A stretch of 32,046 bases of DNA from Vulcanimicrobiota bacterium (GTDB lineage: Bacteria; Vulcanimicrobiota; Xenobia; Xenobiales; JADMJV01), in contig JALHOV010000018.1 of the NCBI GenBank assembly GCA_022842865.1, positions 1 through 32,046 on the forward strand, in the 5' to 3' direction. Position numbers and translations under genes: made by a program. Shown piece by piece: positions 1 through 7,098 of this stretch. The first letter of the stretch is position 1; every line of letters starts with the position of its first letter. The notes beneath the pieces were generated by a model. That model was not told the origin of the DNA. It ran no database searches and saw only the letters and a list, made by a program, of their open reading frames with translations.

Positions 1-330
1 GAAGATCCCCATCTCGATGCGGAGAATCCCCACTCGCCTGGGGATCTCACCCCACAAGGTGCCCAAAGCGCCCGAAAAACAAGAAGATCCCCATCTCGAT
101 GCGGAGAATCCCCACTCGCCTTGGGATCTCACCCCACAAGGTGCCTAAAGCTCCCGAAAAACAGGAAGATCCCCATCTCGATGCGGAGAATCCCCGCCCA
201 CCTGAGGATTTCGCCTATAAAGGTGTCCATGCGCCCTGGAAAACCCGAAGATTCCCACCTTGACGCAACTCGCCTGCGGTTCTTGCCAACGATGCGCCTA
301 AAGCCTCCAAAGAGCTCGTTCAAGGCGAGG
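1..330. repeat. 82-bp tandem direct repeat, about four units
   Basis: Three near-identical units of exactly 82 bp lie at 1-82, 83-164 and 165-246. A fourth, much decayed unit runs from 247 to roughly 330. Each unit begins GAAGATCCCCATCTCGATGC and ends near CCCGAAAAAC. Units 1 and 2 are almost identical, unit 3 diverges in its second half, and unit 4 keeps only scattered words, so the array decays towards hisS. Unit 1 can form a stem between 3-10 (AGATCCCC) and 40-47 (GGGGATCT). The period is not a multiple of three, so a protein repeat is unlikely and ORFs across it are probably spurious. The array probably continues left of the window. Function unknown. Confidence 0.9.
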
Positions 331-359
331 ATTCCCCCCGACCTGCTCATTGGTTCACG

Positions 360-373
360 GCCCGCAACCGGGC
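360..373 (+). other. small hairpin in the hisS upstream region
   Basis: GCCCG (360-364) pairs with CGGGC (369-373) around a CAAC loop. It lies about 60 nt before the hisS start in otherwise featureless sequence (331-434). It is too short and lacks a T-run, so it is not a terminator. Relevance unknown. Confidence 0.3.
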
Positions 374-434
374 AGGCGGGATCCTCGCAGCCCTCTACGA
401 ACGCAGCCCGAAATCAAACAAAAAGAGGTGTCCC

Positions 435-1718
435 GTGTCCAAGAATCTCGTTCGACCCAAAAGCATCAGCGGTTTTGCCGAATATCTGCCCGCCGAGCAG
501 CGCGCCGCTCAGCAGTTGCAAGACAAGATCCGTCGTCATTTCGAGCTCTACGGCTTTACGCCCATCGAGACCCCCGCGGTGGAGCGGTTGGAAGTGTTGT
601 TGGCCAAAGGCGGCGACACCGACAAGGAGATGTTCCTCCTGCAACGCCTGGACCCGGAGGCCGACGCCGAAGCCAAGTTGGGCCTGCACTACGACCTGAC
701 CGTGCCTTTCGCACGCTACGTGGCCCAGCATTTCGGGGAGCTGGCCTTTCCGTTCAAGCGTTACCAAATGCAACCGTGCTGGCGTGGCGAGCGTCCCCAG
801 GAAGGTCGCTTTCGCCAGTTTATGCAGTGCGACATCGACGTGGTGGCGCTGGACAAACTGGCCTTATCCTTCGACAGCGAGATCCCGCTGGTGGCCTGGG
901 AAGTCCTCACCAATCTGGAGATCGGCGATTTCGATTTTCGCATCTCCAACCGCAAGATCACCCAGGGGTATCTGCAGGGCCTCGGTTTGCCTGAGAACGT
1001 GCCCCTGGCCGTGGTGACGCGCTGGCTCGACAAGCTGGAGAAAATCGGGCCCGACAAAGTCAAAGAAGAACTTGTGAAACTTGGCCTCGAGCAGCCCGAC
1101 AAAGCCCTGGCCCTGGCCCAGATCCAGACTCGCGACCTTTCTTTCGTCGACAAAGTCACTGCCTTGGGAATCGAGCACCCCAGTCTCACCCAGGGCCTGC
1201 AAGAACTGACCGAAGTGATGGAGCGCCTCCTCGGTGAGCATCAGCAAGGCTTTCTGGTCGATCTTTCGGTCACCCGGGGATTGGATTATTACACTGGCTC
1301 GGTCTATGAAATCCGCTGGAACGAGCACCCCGGGCTGGGCAGTATCGGGGCCGGAGGCCGCTACGACGACCTGGCCGGCAACTATACCAACCATCATTTG
1401 CCGGGCGTCGGTCTTTCGCTCGGTTTCACCCGTATCTTTTCCAAGCTCAAAGCCCAACTGCCGCCTCCCACACCCACCCAGGTACTGGTTACCTGGCTGG
1501 AGCCGGAAGCCACCAAATCGCGCCAGATTGCTGCTCAGCTGCGCGCCCGGGGCATCAACACCGAGTCCTATCACGAGCCGGGCAAGCTCAATAAGCAACT
1601 TCAGTATGCCAACCGCAAGCAAATTCCTTACGTCCTTTTCGAGGCCGATATGGAAGTCAAAGACCTGCGCAGTGGAGTCCAGCAGCCGATCGACTTGAAA
1701 AACTGGGAGCCTTTGTAA
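435..1718 (+). CDS. hisS: histidine--tRNA ligase
   Basis: Class II aminoacyl-tRNA synthetase that charges tRNA-His in the cytoplasm. The 427-aa length fits the family. Class II motif 2 is visible as WRGERPQEGRFRQF at residues 116-129. The HisRS-specific histidine-binding signature LDYYTGSVYE is at 283-292, followed by GGRYDDLAG at 307-315. Residues from about 335 form the anticodon-binding domain. The QMQPCWRGERPQEGRFRQF stretch resembles the HisRS branch with a 'QCD-D' continuation more than the E. coli type, which is an impression rather than an alignment. The GTG start at 435 follows AGAGGTG at 424-430. The gene stands alone after the tandem repeat, and no T-box-like leader was recognised. 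Confidence 0.95.
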   Translation: MSKNLVRPKSISGFAEYLPAEQRAAQQLQDKIRRHFELYGFTPIETPAVERLEVLLAKGGDTDKEMFLLQRLDPEADAEAKLGLHYDLTVPFARYVAQHFGELAFPFKRYQMQPCWRGERPQEGRFRQFMQCDIDVVALDKLALSFDSEIPLVAWEVLTNLEIGDFDFRISNRKITQGYLQGLGLPENVPLAVVTRWLDKLEKIGPDKVKEELVKLGLEQPDKALALAQIQTRDLSFVDKVTALGIEHPSLTQGLQELTEVMERLLGEHQQGFLVDLSVTRGLDYYTGSVYEIRWNEHPGLGSIGAGGRYDDLAGNYTNHHLPGVGLSLGFTRIFSKLKAQLPPPTPTQVLVTWLEPEATKSRQIAAQLRARGINTESYHEPGKLNKQLQYANRKQIPYVLFEADMEVKDLRSGVQQPIDLKNWEPL

Positions 1719-1734
1719 CCCACTTCACAGACAC

Positions 1735-1763
1735 TGGACTTTAGGCCTACAGGGGAGTATTAT
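1735..1763 (+). promoter_or_regulatory. candidate sigma70-type promoter for the nfeD-floA operon
   Basis: TGGACT (1735-1740) and TATTAT (1758-1763) are separated by 17 bp. They lie in the short gap between hisS and the nfeD-like start at 1787. The -35 matches consensus at four of six positions and the -10 at five of six. A start about 7 nt after the -10 would leave a short leader containing GAAGGTAGGA (1771-1780) as ribosome-binding site. Confidence 0.5.
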
Positions 1764-1786
1764 CGGAAAAGAAGGTAGGATAAAAA

Positions 1787-2506
1787 GTGCATATGTTGCA
1801 GAAAGCCTGTCTCATCGCAACCGGTCTACTCATCCTGGGCATTGCCAACGCCCCGATCGACTGGCCTGGCATTCAGACACTGGTCGGGTGGTCCCAAGCA
1901 TACTGGGGTTCCTTACTGAGCCTGGCGGTGGCCATGCTTACGCTCGTCCCTGCCCTGATGTTGTTGGGCACCGGCTTCGCCGAAAGCGTTTCGGCTCTCA
2001 GCTTCGCGCTGTTTTTCTGGGGGCGTTTTCAAGCGACCCACGAGTGGATTCCCCTGGTGATCTTCGCGGTCGGCGCTTGCTTTGTGGCCGTCGAAGTTCT
2101 GCTCGTCCCCGGTCTCGGCAAGCCGTTCATTCTGGGCGCGGTGTGTATCTCCGCGGCCATTCTGAAGTCGTATCCCGACCACCAGCAGGGCATGCAGGCT
2201 TTGTTAGTCGCTTACGGAGCCCTGGGAACCGGACTTTGGGCCGGCCTGAAATACCTGCCGGGCCGGCGTCTCGGCGCCCTCAAGCCTCCCACCGCTGAGG
2301 AATCGGCCTTTGACCCCGGCGCTGCCTTGCAGCAATATGTCGGCAAGAAGGGTGACACCACCACGGCTCTCAAGCCCAGCGGCAAGGTGATGGTCGAAGG
2401 TCAGATCTACGGCGGCCGCGCCAGCCAGGCATTCGTGCCGGCCAACACCCCCATCCGTGTGGTAAGGGTCGAGAACAATCAGCTCATCGTGGAGCCGCTC
2501 GAGTAA
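1787..2506 (+). CDS. NfeD-like membrane protein
   Basis: A 239-aa integral membrane protein with several hydrophobic helices between about residues 5 and 155. The soluble C-terminus (about 185-239) has the look of the NfeD OB-fold: GKVMVEGQIYGGRA, then VPANTPIRVVRVENNQLIVE. NfeD proteins are genetically linked to flotillin/stomatin-type scaffolds and are thought to act with them in membrane domains. Here floA follows 76 bp downstream, which supports that role. A GTG start at 1787 is 6 nt after GAAGGTAGGA (1771-1780). An ATG at 1793 is an equally possible start, two codons later. No ClpP-like protease domain is present, so it is the short NfeD form. Confidence 0.85.
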   Translation: MHMLQKACLIATGLLILGIANAPIDWPGIQTLVGWSQAYWGSLLSLAVAMLTLVPALMLLGTGFAESVSALSFALFFWGRFQATHEWIPLVIFAVGACFVAVEVLLVPGLGKPFILGAVCISAAILKSYPDHQQGMQALLVAYGALGTGLWAGLKYLPGRRLGALKPPTAEESAFDPGAALQQYVGKKGDTTTALKPSGKVMVEGQIYGGRASQAFVPANTPIRVVRVENNQLIVEPLE

Positions 2507-2582
2507 CTTTTCCACCACTGGATCAGGGATCTCTAGTGTCCCTGCGAAGGTCCCCCTTTTCCTACAGTTGAGAGGAGTGTCC

Positions 2583-3578
2583 ATGACAGAAATACTTATG
2601 GGATTCGGCTTTGGCGGCTTTTTCCTGGGCCTTTTTGGCCTTTTCATCTTCATGCAGTTTGTCCCCATCCCATTATGGATCGCATGCCAGTTATCTGGAC
2701 TGCGGGTCGGCCTATGGGAGCTGTTTTCGATGCGGGTTCTCCGCAGCATCAGTCCTCACGAGGTGGTCATTCCCTTGCTGACAGCCAAGTTTGCCGACGT
2801 CAAAGTCAGCCTCTCGGAGATCCAGCAACACAAAATTTCCGGCGGCAACGTGGACCGCGTGATGGCCGCTCTGATCGCGGCTTCGAAAGCCAATATCGCG
2901 CTGGACTGGAACACGGCCACCTCGATCGATCTGGCCGGTCGTGACGTGCTGCAGGCGGTGCAGACCTCGGTCAACCCGCGCGTCATCCAGACCAAGCTGA
3001 TTGAAGCGGTCGCTCAGGACGGCATTCAGTTGCAGGCCATCGCCCTGGTGACGGTGCGCACCGACATCGCCCGCCTGGTCGGCTCGGCCGGTGAAGACAC
3101 CGTGCTGGCTCGCGTAGGCGAAGGCATCGTAACCGCCATCGGCCGTGCCCGCGACTACCGCGAAGTGCTCGAGCATCCGGACAATATCACCCAGGCGGTG
3201 GAAGCCACCGGACTCGACAGCGGTACCGCTTACGAGATCCTTTCCATCGACATCTGCGAAATCGACGTGGGCAGCAACATCGGCGCCCGCCTGCAAATCG
3301 ACCAGGCCAATGCCGATAAGCAAATCGCCCAGGCCCGCGCTGAACAGCGCCGCGCCGAAGCCATCGCCCTGCAGCAGTCGATGCGCGCCAAGGTTCAGGA
3401 AATGAAAGCCAAAGTGGTCGAGGCCGAGGCCGACGTGCCCGCAGCCCTGGCCGAGGCCCTGACCAACGGCAACTTTACCGTGGGTGACTACTACAAAGTC
3501 CAGAACCTGATCGCCGATACTCGGATGCGTGAAGGTCTGGCCGGTAATACCGCGCCCGAAACGGCCCGGTTGGCGTAA
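2583..3578 (+). CDS. floA: flotillin-like protein FloA, first copy
   Basis: 331 aa, the usual FloA length. FloA scaffolds bacterial lipid-raft-like membrane microdomains and is anchored by an N-terminal hydrophobic segment (about residues 5-30 here). The SPFH core shows family signatures: [50 protein letters not shown] and [15 protein letters not shown] charged Glu/Ala-rich coiled coil follows (about 240-290). The typical tail is present, with [14 protein letters not shown] at about residues 301-314. ATG 2583 was chosen over an upstream TTG because GAGAGGAG (2570-2577) sits at good distance. Its N-terminal SPFH region ([24 protein letters not shown]) is less canonical than that of the second copy. 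Confidence 0.93.
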   Translation: MTEILMGFGFGGFFLGLFGLFIFMQFVPIPLWIACQLSGLRVGLWELFSMRVLRSISPHEVVIPLLTAKFADVKVSLSEIQQHKISGGNVDRVMAALIAASKANIALDWNTATSIDLAGRDVLQAVQTSVNPRVIQTKLIEAVAQDGIQLQAIALVTVRTDIARLVGSAGEDTVLARVGEGIVTAIGRARDYREVLEHPDNITQAVEATGLDSGTAYEILSIDICEIDVGSNIGARLQIDQANADKQIAQARAEQRRAEAIALQQSMRAKVQEMKAKVVEAEADVPAALAEALTNGNFTVGDYYKVQNLIADTRMREGLAGNTAPETARLA

Positions 3579-3586
3579 GGAGAATC

Positions 3587-4477
3587 ATGACAGGTTTTGT
3601 TTTATTCGTCTGCTTTTTTGGCTTCTTGTTCTTCGCCTACTACTTTCCGGTCGGGCTCTACCTGAACGCCACCTCCAATGGCGTCAACATCAGCCTCTGG
3701 CACTTATTGGCCATGCGTTTTAAACGTGTGGATCCGGCGGCTGTCGTCAATCCTTTGATTCAGGGTCGTCAGGCCGGCGTGGACCACCTCAACGAGCGCG
3801 ACCTGGAAGCGCACTACCTGGCCGGTGGCAACGTGCAGCGCGTGGTGCGGGCCCTGGTCGAATCGCATAAGGCCAAAATCGACCTGAACTTTCAGACCGC
3901 CGCGGCCATCGACCTGGCCGGTCGCGACGTGCTCGAAGCCGTTTCCATGATGATCAACCCCAAAGTGATCCAGACCGCCTCCATCTCGGGAATGAGCAAA
4001 GACGGCATTCAGGTCTCGGCCACCTGCCGAATCACCCTGAAGGCCAACATTCAGAACCTGGTCGGCGGCGCTGGTGAAGCCACCGTGTTGGCCCGCGTGG
4101 GTGAGGGAATCGTTACCGCCATCGGTTGCGCCCCAACCCACAAGAAGGTGCTTGAAAATCCCAGCATTATCTCCCAGACCGTTCTCTCGCGTGGGTTGGA
4201 TCAGGGCACCGCCTTCGATATCCTTTCCATCGACGTGATGGACGTAGACATCGGCCGCAACATCGGTGCTCAGCTGCAGAAAGACCAGGCCGAGGCCGAT
4301 AAGCAGATCGCTCAGGCGCGCGCCGAACAGCGCCGCACTGAAGCGGTGGCCCAGGAAGAAGAGATGAAGGCCCGAGTCGAGGAAATGCGCGCCAAGGTGG
4401 TTGAAGCCGAAGCTCGCGTCCCTCGCGCGCTGGCCGAATCGATGCGCCAGGGCCGTTTCAAAGCGACCAAGGCATAA
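3587..4477 (+). CDS. floA: flotillin-like protein FloA, second copy, C-terminally short
   Basis: 296-aa FloA paralogue beginning 8 nt after the first copy, with GGAG in the ribosome-binding site just before ATG 3587. The N-terminal hydrophobic anchor is at about residues 3-20. The SPFH core is very canonical: [65 protein letters not shown]. The coiled coil [20 protein letters not shown] is present. The protein then stops at [17 protein letters not shown] and lacks the conserved Tyr-Tyr/IADTRMR-type tail that the first copy has. The stop is clean, so this looks like a natural short form. It may form mixed oligomers with copy one; that is inference. Confidence 0.92.
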   Translation: MTGFVLFVCFFGFLFFAYYFPVGLYLNATSNGVNISLWHLLAMRFKRVDPAAVVNPLIQGRQAGVDHLNERDLEAHYLAGGNVQRVVRALVESHKAKIDLNFQTAAAIDLAGRDVLEAVSMMINPKVIQTASISGMSKDGIQVSATCRITLKANIQNLVGGAGEATVLARVGEGIVTAIGCAPTHKKVLENPSIISQTVLSRGLDQGTAFDILSIDVMDVDIGRNIGAQLQKDQAEADKQIAQARAEQRRTEAVAQEEEMKARVEEMRAKVVEAEARVPRALAESMRQGRFKATKA

Positions 4478-4483
4478 CCCGCT

Positions 4484-4768
4484 ATGGACGCGGTCATGAA
4501 GATCCTCAAGGAGATTGAGCGCCAGTCACAGCCGGCCCAGCCGGTGGCTCCGCCGCCTCCAGAAAACCGCAAGCGACGCCGGGCAAAGGCGGCTCAGCAG
4601 CAGCAAGAGTCTATGGACCAGGCTCAAGCGGAATCGGTCCAAAGTGACGATTGGCAGATACCTCAAGACGCCGCTCCTCCAGTTGCCTGGAGTCGCCAGC
4701 GCATCGTGGACGCTCTGCAGTTCACGATGATCATCGGGCCGCCCCCGGGCCTGGAAGACGACGAGTGA
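4484..4768 (+). CDS. small hydrophilic protein of the floA operon
   Basis: 94 aa, no family recognised. It begins 6 nt after the second floA gene and ends just before the operon terminator, so it is most likely translated by coupling; no clear Shine-Dalgarno sequence precedes ATG 4484. The N-terminus is a short amphipathic stretch. The middle is rich in Pro, Gln, Lys and Arg and probably disordered. The C-terminus is a short hydrophobic segment, QRIVDALQFTMIIGPPPGL, before an acidic end. A terminal '-hhhh-hIhGPP-L' pattern looks to me like one in small proteins near floA or nfeD elsewhere, but this is memory, not a search. A docking peptide for FloA is a reasonable guess. Confidence 0.7.
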   Translation: MDAVMKILKEIERQSQPAQPVAPPPPENRKRRRAKAAQQQQESMDQAQAESVQSDDWQIPQDAAPPVAWSRQRIVDALQFTMIIGPPPGLEDDE

Positions 4769-4772
4769 TTCC

Positions 4773-4800
4773 AAAAACAATCCTTCGGGATTGTTTTTTT
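4773..4800 (+). terminator. rho-independent terminator of the nfeD-floA operon
   Basis: AAAAACAATCC (4773-4783) pairs with GGATTGTTTTT (4788-4798) across a UUCG tetraloop, and a run of seven T ends at 4800. This is a textbook intrinsic terminator directly after the small floA-operon gene. Confidence 0.93.
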
Positions 4801-4816
4801 ATGCAACGAAACGGAG

Positions 4817-4822
4817 TATAAT
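4817..4822 (+). promoter_or_regulatory. consensus -10 box (TATAAT) before the rhomboid gene
   Basis: A perfect TATAAT ends 7 nt before ATG 4830, so transcription would start at or within a base of the start codon. No convincing -35 exists at 17 bp; TTGTTT at 4791-4796 gives a 20-bp spacer. The only Shine-Dalgarno-like word, GGAG (4813-4816), is 13 nt from the ATG. A leaderless mRNA is therefore likely. Confidence 0.55.
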
Positions 4823-4829
4823 CATTCCT

Positions 4830-5384
4830 ATGATGAAAATGCTGAAGTCCAAAGTTCTCTTCCTGGTCGGCATGGTGGCCCTGCTCTGGGGCATCGAGGT
4901 CGCCGATACGCTTTCCCATCATCTTTTGGACAACCTCGGAGCCATCCGACCGCGCACCCAGATCGGCCTGGCCCAGATTTTTAGCGCTCCTTTCCTGCAC
5001 GGCGGATGGCAGCACTTGATTGGCAATACTATGGCGCTGATTCCGCTCGGGCTCCTGATGCTGGTGCAACGCGCTTTTGTCCCTGTCATGATGGTTTCCA
5101 TCGTGGTCGGGGGTCTGGGGACCTGGGCCTTCGGCAGCGGACCTACGTTGGGATTCTCGGGCGTACTCTTCGGCTTCATGGGCTTTCTGTTAGCTCGCGG
5201 CATCTACACGCGCAAGCCGCTGGCTATCGCGATCTCGCTCATCACGCTCAGCTATTTTGGTGGGATGGCGGCCTACAATCTGTTGCCTCACGAAGGTGTC
5301 TCCTGGGCGGGTCACTTCTGGGGATTCGTTGGTGGACTGGTGGCTGCCAAGCAACTGAAAGCCCCGCGTCCGAACGATATCTAG
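4830..5384 (+). CDS. rhomboid-family intramembrane serine protease
   Basis: 184-aa polytopic membrane protein. Rhomboids cleave transmembrane helices within the bilayer using a Ser-His dyad. The serine motif GFSGVLFG places the nucleophile at Ser110. The partner is His162 in WAGHFWGFVGG. The conserved HLIGN of helix 2 is at about residues 64-68. Six hydrophobic helices fit the minimal bacterial form. ATG 4830 was chosen because TATAAT lies just upstream; ATG 4833 and ATG 4839 are near alternatives. The gene lies between two terminators and is probably a single-gene unit. Its substrate cannot be told from the sequence. Confidence 0.88.
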   Translation: MMKMLKSKVLFLVGMVALLWGIEVADTLSHHLLDNLGAIRPRTQIGLAQIFSAPFLHGGWQHLIGNTMALIPLGLLMLVQRAFVPVMMVSIVVGGLGTWAFGSGPTLGFSGVLFGFMGFLLARGIYTRKPLAIAISLITLSYFGGMAAYNLLPHEGVSWAGHFWGFVGGLVAAKQLKAPRPNDI

Positions 5385-5403
5385 GACCGTTTCCCTTAGC
5401 CAG

Positions 5404-5428
5404 AAGGCCGGCCACGCGCCGGCCTTTT
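5404..5428 (+). terminator. intrinsic terminator after the rhomboid gene
   Basis: AAGGCCGGC (5404-5412) pairs perfectly with GCCGGCCTT (5418-5426) around a CACGC loop. The T-run is short (TTTT at 5425-5428), but the stem is very stable. Confidence 0.75.
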
Positions 5429-5476
5429 GCATGTACGCCACTATGCAGTAACCAGGAATGTGTAGTATGCTCCCGG

Positions 5477-5494
5477 GCGGGGTATGAACCCCGC
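5477..5494 (+). promoter_or_regulatory. hairpin immediately upstream of the infA ribosome-binding site
   Basis: GCGGGG (5477-5482) pairs with CCCCGC (5489-5494) across a TATGAA loop, 6 nt before the AGGAGG at 5501. It leaves the Shine-Dalgarno sequence free and may hold the initiation region open or protect the 5' end. No T-run follows, so it is not a terminator. Confidence 0.4.
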
Positions 5495-5513
5495 TTATCA
5501 AGGAGGTGAATGG

Positions 5514-5735
5514 ATGTCAGATAAAGAGGGAGCTATTGAGGTTGAGGGCACAGTGGTTGAAGCCTTCCCCAATGCTCGATTCCAAGTAGAACTGCAAAAC
5601 GGCCACAAAGTGCTGGCCCACGTATCCGGGAAAATCCGCCGCCACTTCATTCGTATTCTTCCGGGAGACAAGGTGACCGTCGAACTGTCGCCCTACGATC
5701 TCACGCGCGGACGTATTACCTACCGCTACAAATAA
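5514..5735 (+). CDS. infA: translation initiation factor IF-1
   Basis: 73-aa single OB-fold protein that binds the ribosomal A site during initiation. Nearly every family landmark is visible: [60 protein letters not shown] 5514 was chosen because a full AGGAGGTGA (5501-5509) precedes it at 7 nt spacing, and because the protein then has the family length. In many bacteria infA sits in the ribosomal spc/alpha operon; here it is separate, between a rhomboid and serA, and preceded by a hairpin. Confidence 0.97.
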   Translation: MSDKEGAIEVEGTVVEAFPNARFQVELQNGHKVLAHVSGKIRRHFIRILPGDKVTVELSPYDLTRGRITYRYK

Positions 5736-5759
5736 AAGGAAGCGACTGCCTGGCGCAAG

Positions 5760-5835
5760 AACCTCCGCCACCTCGTCCCAGGATTTTAGGGGGGCTAACG
5801 CGCCTCCCCTATGACCCCCACTCGTAGCGGAGGTT
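5760..5835 (+). promoter_or_regulatory. structured serA leader that can sequester its ribosome-binding site
   Basis: AACCTCCGC (5760-5768) is exactly complementary to GCGGAGGTT (5827-5835), which contains the serA Shine-Dalgarno sequence GGAGG (5829-5833). Between them, TAGGGGGG (5787-5794) pairs with CTCCCCTA (5804-5811) with one G-U pair. The outer 9-bp helix would block serA translation; breaking it would allow initiation at ATG 5842. I do not recognise a known riboswitch class. Confidence 0.55.
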
Positions 5836-5841
5836 TCCCAA

Positions 5842-7041
5842 ATGAAGATTCTCTTAGCCGATAAGCTTCATCCCCAGTCGGTGCAGGCTTTGCAAGCCAT
5901 CAGCGGCGTTGAAGTTATCAATCAGCCGTCGCTCGGGCCCGACGACCTACCTGGCGCCATCCAAGGCGTTGAAATTTTGATCGTTCGGTCGACCAAGGTG
6001 AACGCAGCCACCATTGCGGCTGCTGACCGCCTTGGTCTTATTATTAGGGCAGGTTCCGGTTACAACACCATCGATGTTGAAGGCGCATCCGCCAAGGGCA
6101 TCTACGTGGCCAACTGCCCGGGCAAGAACTCCACCGCCGTGGCCGAACTGGCCGTGGGACTGATGCTGGCCCTGGATCGCAATCTGGCCGATAATGTCAT
6201 CGACCTGCGCAACGGCAAGTGGAACAAAGGCAAATACGGCAAAGCCCAGGGTTTCAAGGGGCGCACCATCGGTCTGATCGGCATGGGCGCTATCGGCCAG
6301 GAAACGGCCGAGCGTCTCAAGCCCTTTGGCGTCAAGATTCTGGCCTGGTCTCGCTCGCTGACCCAGGCCAAGGCCGAGGCTCACGGCCTGGAGTATGTTC
6401 CCAGCCCGATCGATCTGGCCGGGCGTTGCGATATCATTAGTCTGCATCTGGCCTTATCGGCCGATACGCGCGGATTGATTGGCAAAGATTTCCTGGCGGC
6501 TATGCAAAAGGATGCTTTCCTGATCAACACCTGCCGCGCGGAGGTGGTCGACCACGCAGCCCTGCTGGAGGCGATGAAGAGCAAGAACATTCGCTACGGC
6601 ACCGATGTCTTCGAGAATGAACCCTCGGGAAAAGATGGGGATTTCGCTAGCGAGATCAGTCAGCATGGCAACTGCTATGGAACCCATCATATCGGCGCCT
6701 CCACCGATCAGGCCGAGCTGGACACCGGCCTGGAAGCGGCCCGCATTGTCCACGCCTTCATCAACGGCCTGCCGGTGCCCAACTGTGTCAACCTGCGCAA
6801 GCCTCCAACCAGCGCGTCAGCCATTACCGTGCGCCACCAGGACCGGGTGGGCGTGCTGGCCGGCGTGTTTGGGGTGCTGAAAGAAAGCGGTGTCAACGTT
6901 CAGGAAATGGAGAACCTGGTGTTCTCCGGGGCCAAAGCCGCCAGTGCCCGCATTCTGGTGGAAGACGTGGTCGCCGATACCGTGGTGGCCGCGTTGGAAA
7001 AATGCGACGGCGTGCTGCACGTCCGAGCATCTTCGCTGTAG
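5842..7041 (+). CDS. serA: D-3-phosphoglycerate dehydrogenase with ACT domain
   Basis: NAD-dependent oxidation of 3-phosphoglycerate, the first step of serine synthesis. At 399 aa it is the shorter ACT-containing form. The nucleotide-binding loop is GLIGMGAIGQ. The catalytic set is Arg232 in NTCRAEVVD, Glu260 in VFENEP and His283 in HHIGAST, with family-like spacing. Residues from about 325 form the ACT domain (ITVRHQDRVGVLAGVFGVLK), the usual serine feedback site. ATG 5842 follows GCGGAGG. The TPHIGAST histidine is kept although the preceding Pro is His. The closely spaced sucC downstream may share the transcript. Related 2-hydroxyacid dehydrogenases cannot be wholly excluded. Confidence 0.88.
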   Translation: MKILLADKLHPQSVQALQAISGVEVINQPSLGPDDLPGAIQGVEILIVRSTKVNAATIAAADRLGLIIRAGSGYNTIDVEGASAKGIYVANCPGKNSTAVAELAVGLMLALDRNLADNVIDLRNGKWNKGKYGKAQGFKGRTIGLIGMGAIGQETAERLKPFGVKILAWSRSLTQAKAEAHGLEYVPSPIDLAGRCDIISLHLALSADTRGLIGKDFLAAMQKDAFLINTCRAEVVDHAALLEAMKSKNIRYGTDVFENEPSGKDGDFASEISQHGNCYGTHHIGASTDQAELDTGLEAARIVHAFINGLPVPNCVNLRKPPTSASAITVRHQDRVGVLAGVFGVLKESGVNVQEMENLVFSGAKAASARILVEDVVADTVVAALEKCDGVLHVRASSL

Positions 7042-7098
7042 AGGACGCGCCACACAAGACAAGAATCGCCCATCCGTAAGTTCGAGAGGAGTCAAGGA

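Noticed and set aside
1-246. Possible CRISPR array
   Set aside because: The whole 82-bp unit is conserved, with no short constant repeat and unique spacers, and no cas genes are in view.
121-699. Open frame across the tandem repeat into hisS
   Set aside because: The 82-bp period shifts the frame at each unit and the product is low-complexity; it overlaps hisS in another frame.
2524-2544. CAGGGA/TCCCTG hairpin between nfeD-like and floA as a terminator
   Set aside because: Six base pairs, a 9-nt loop and no T-run; it would not end transcription within what looks like one operon.
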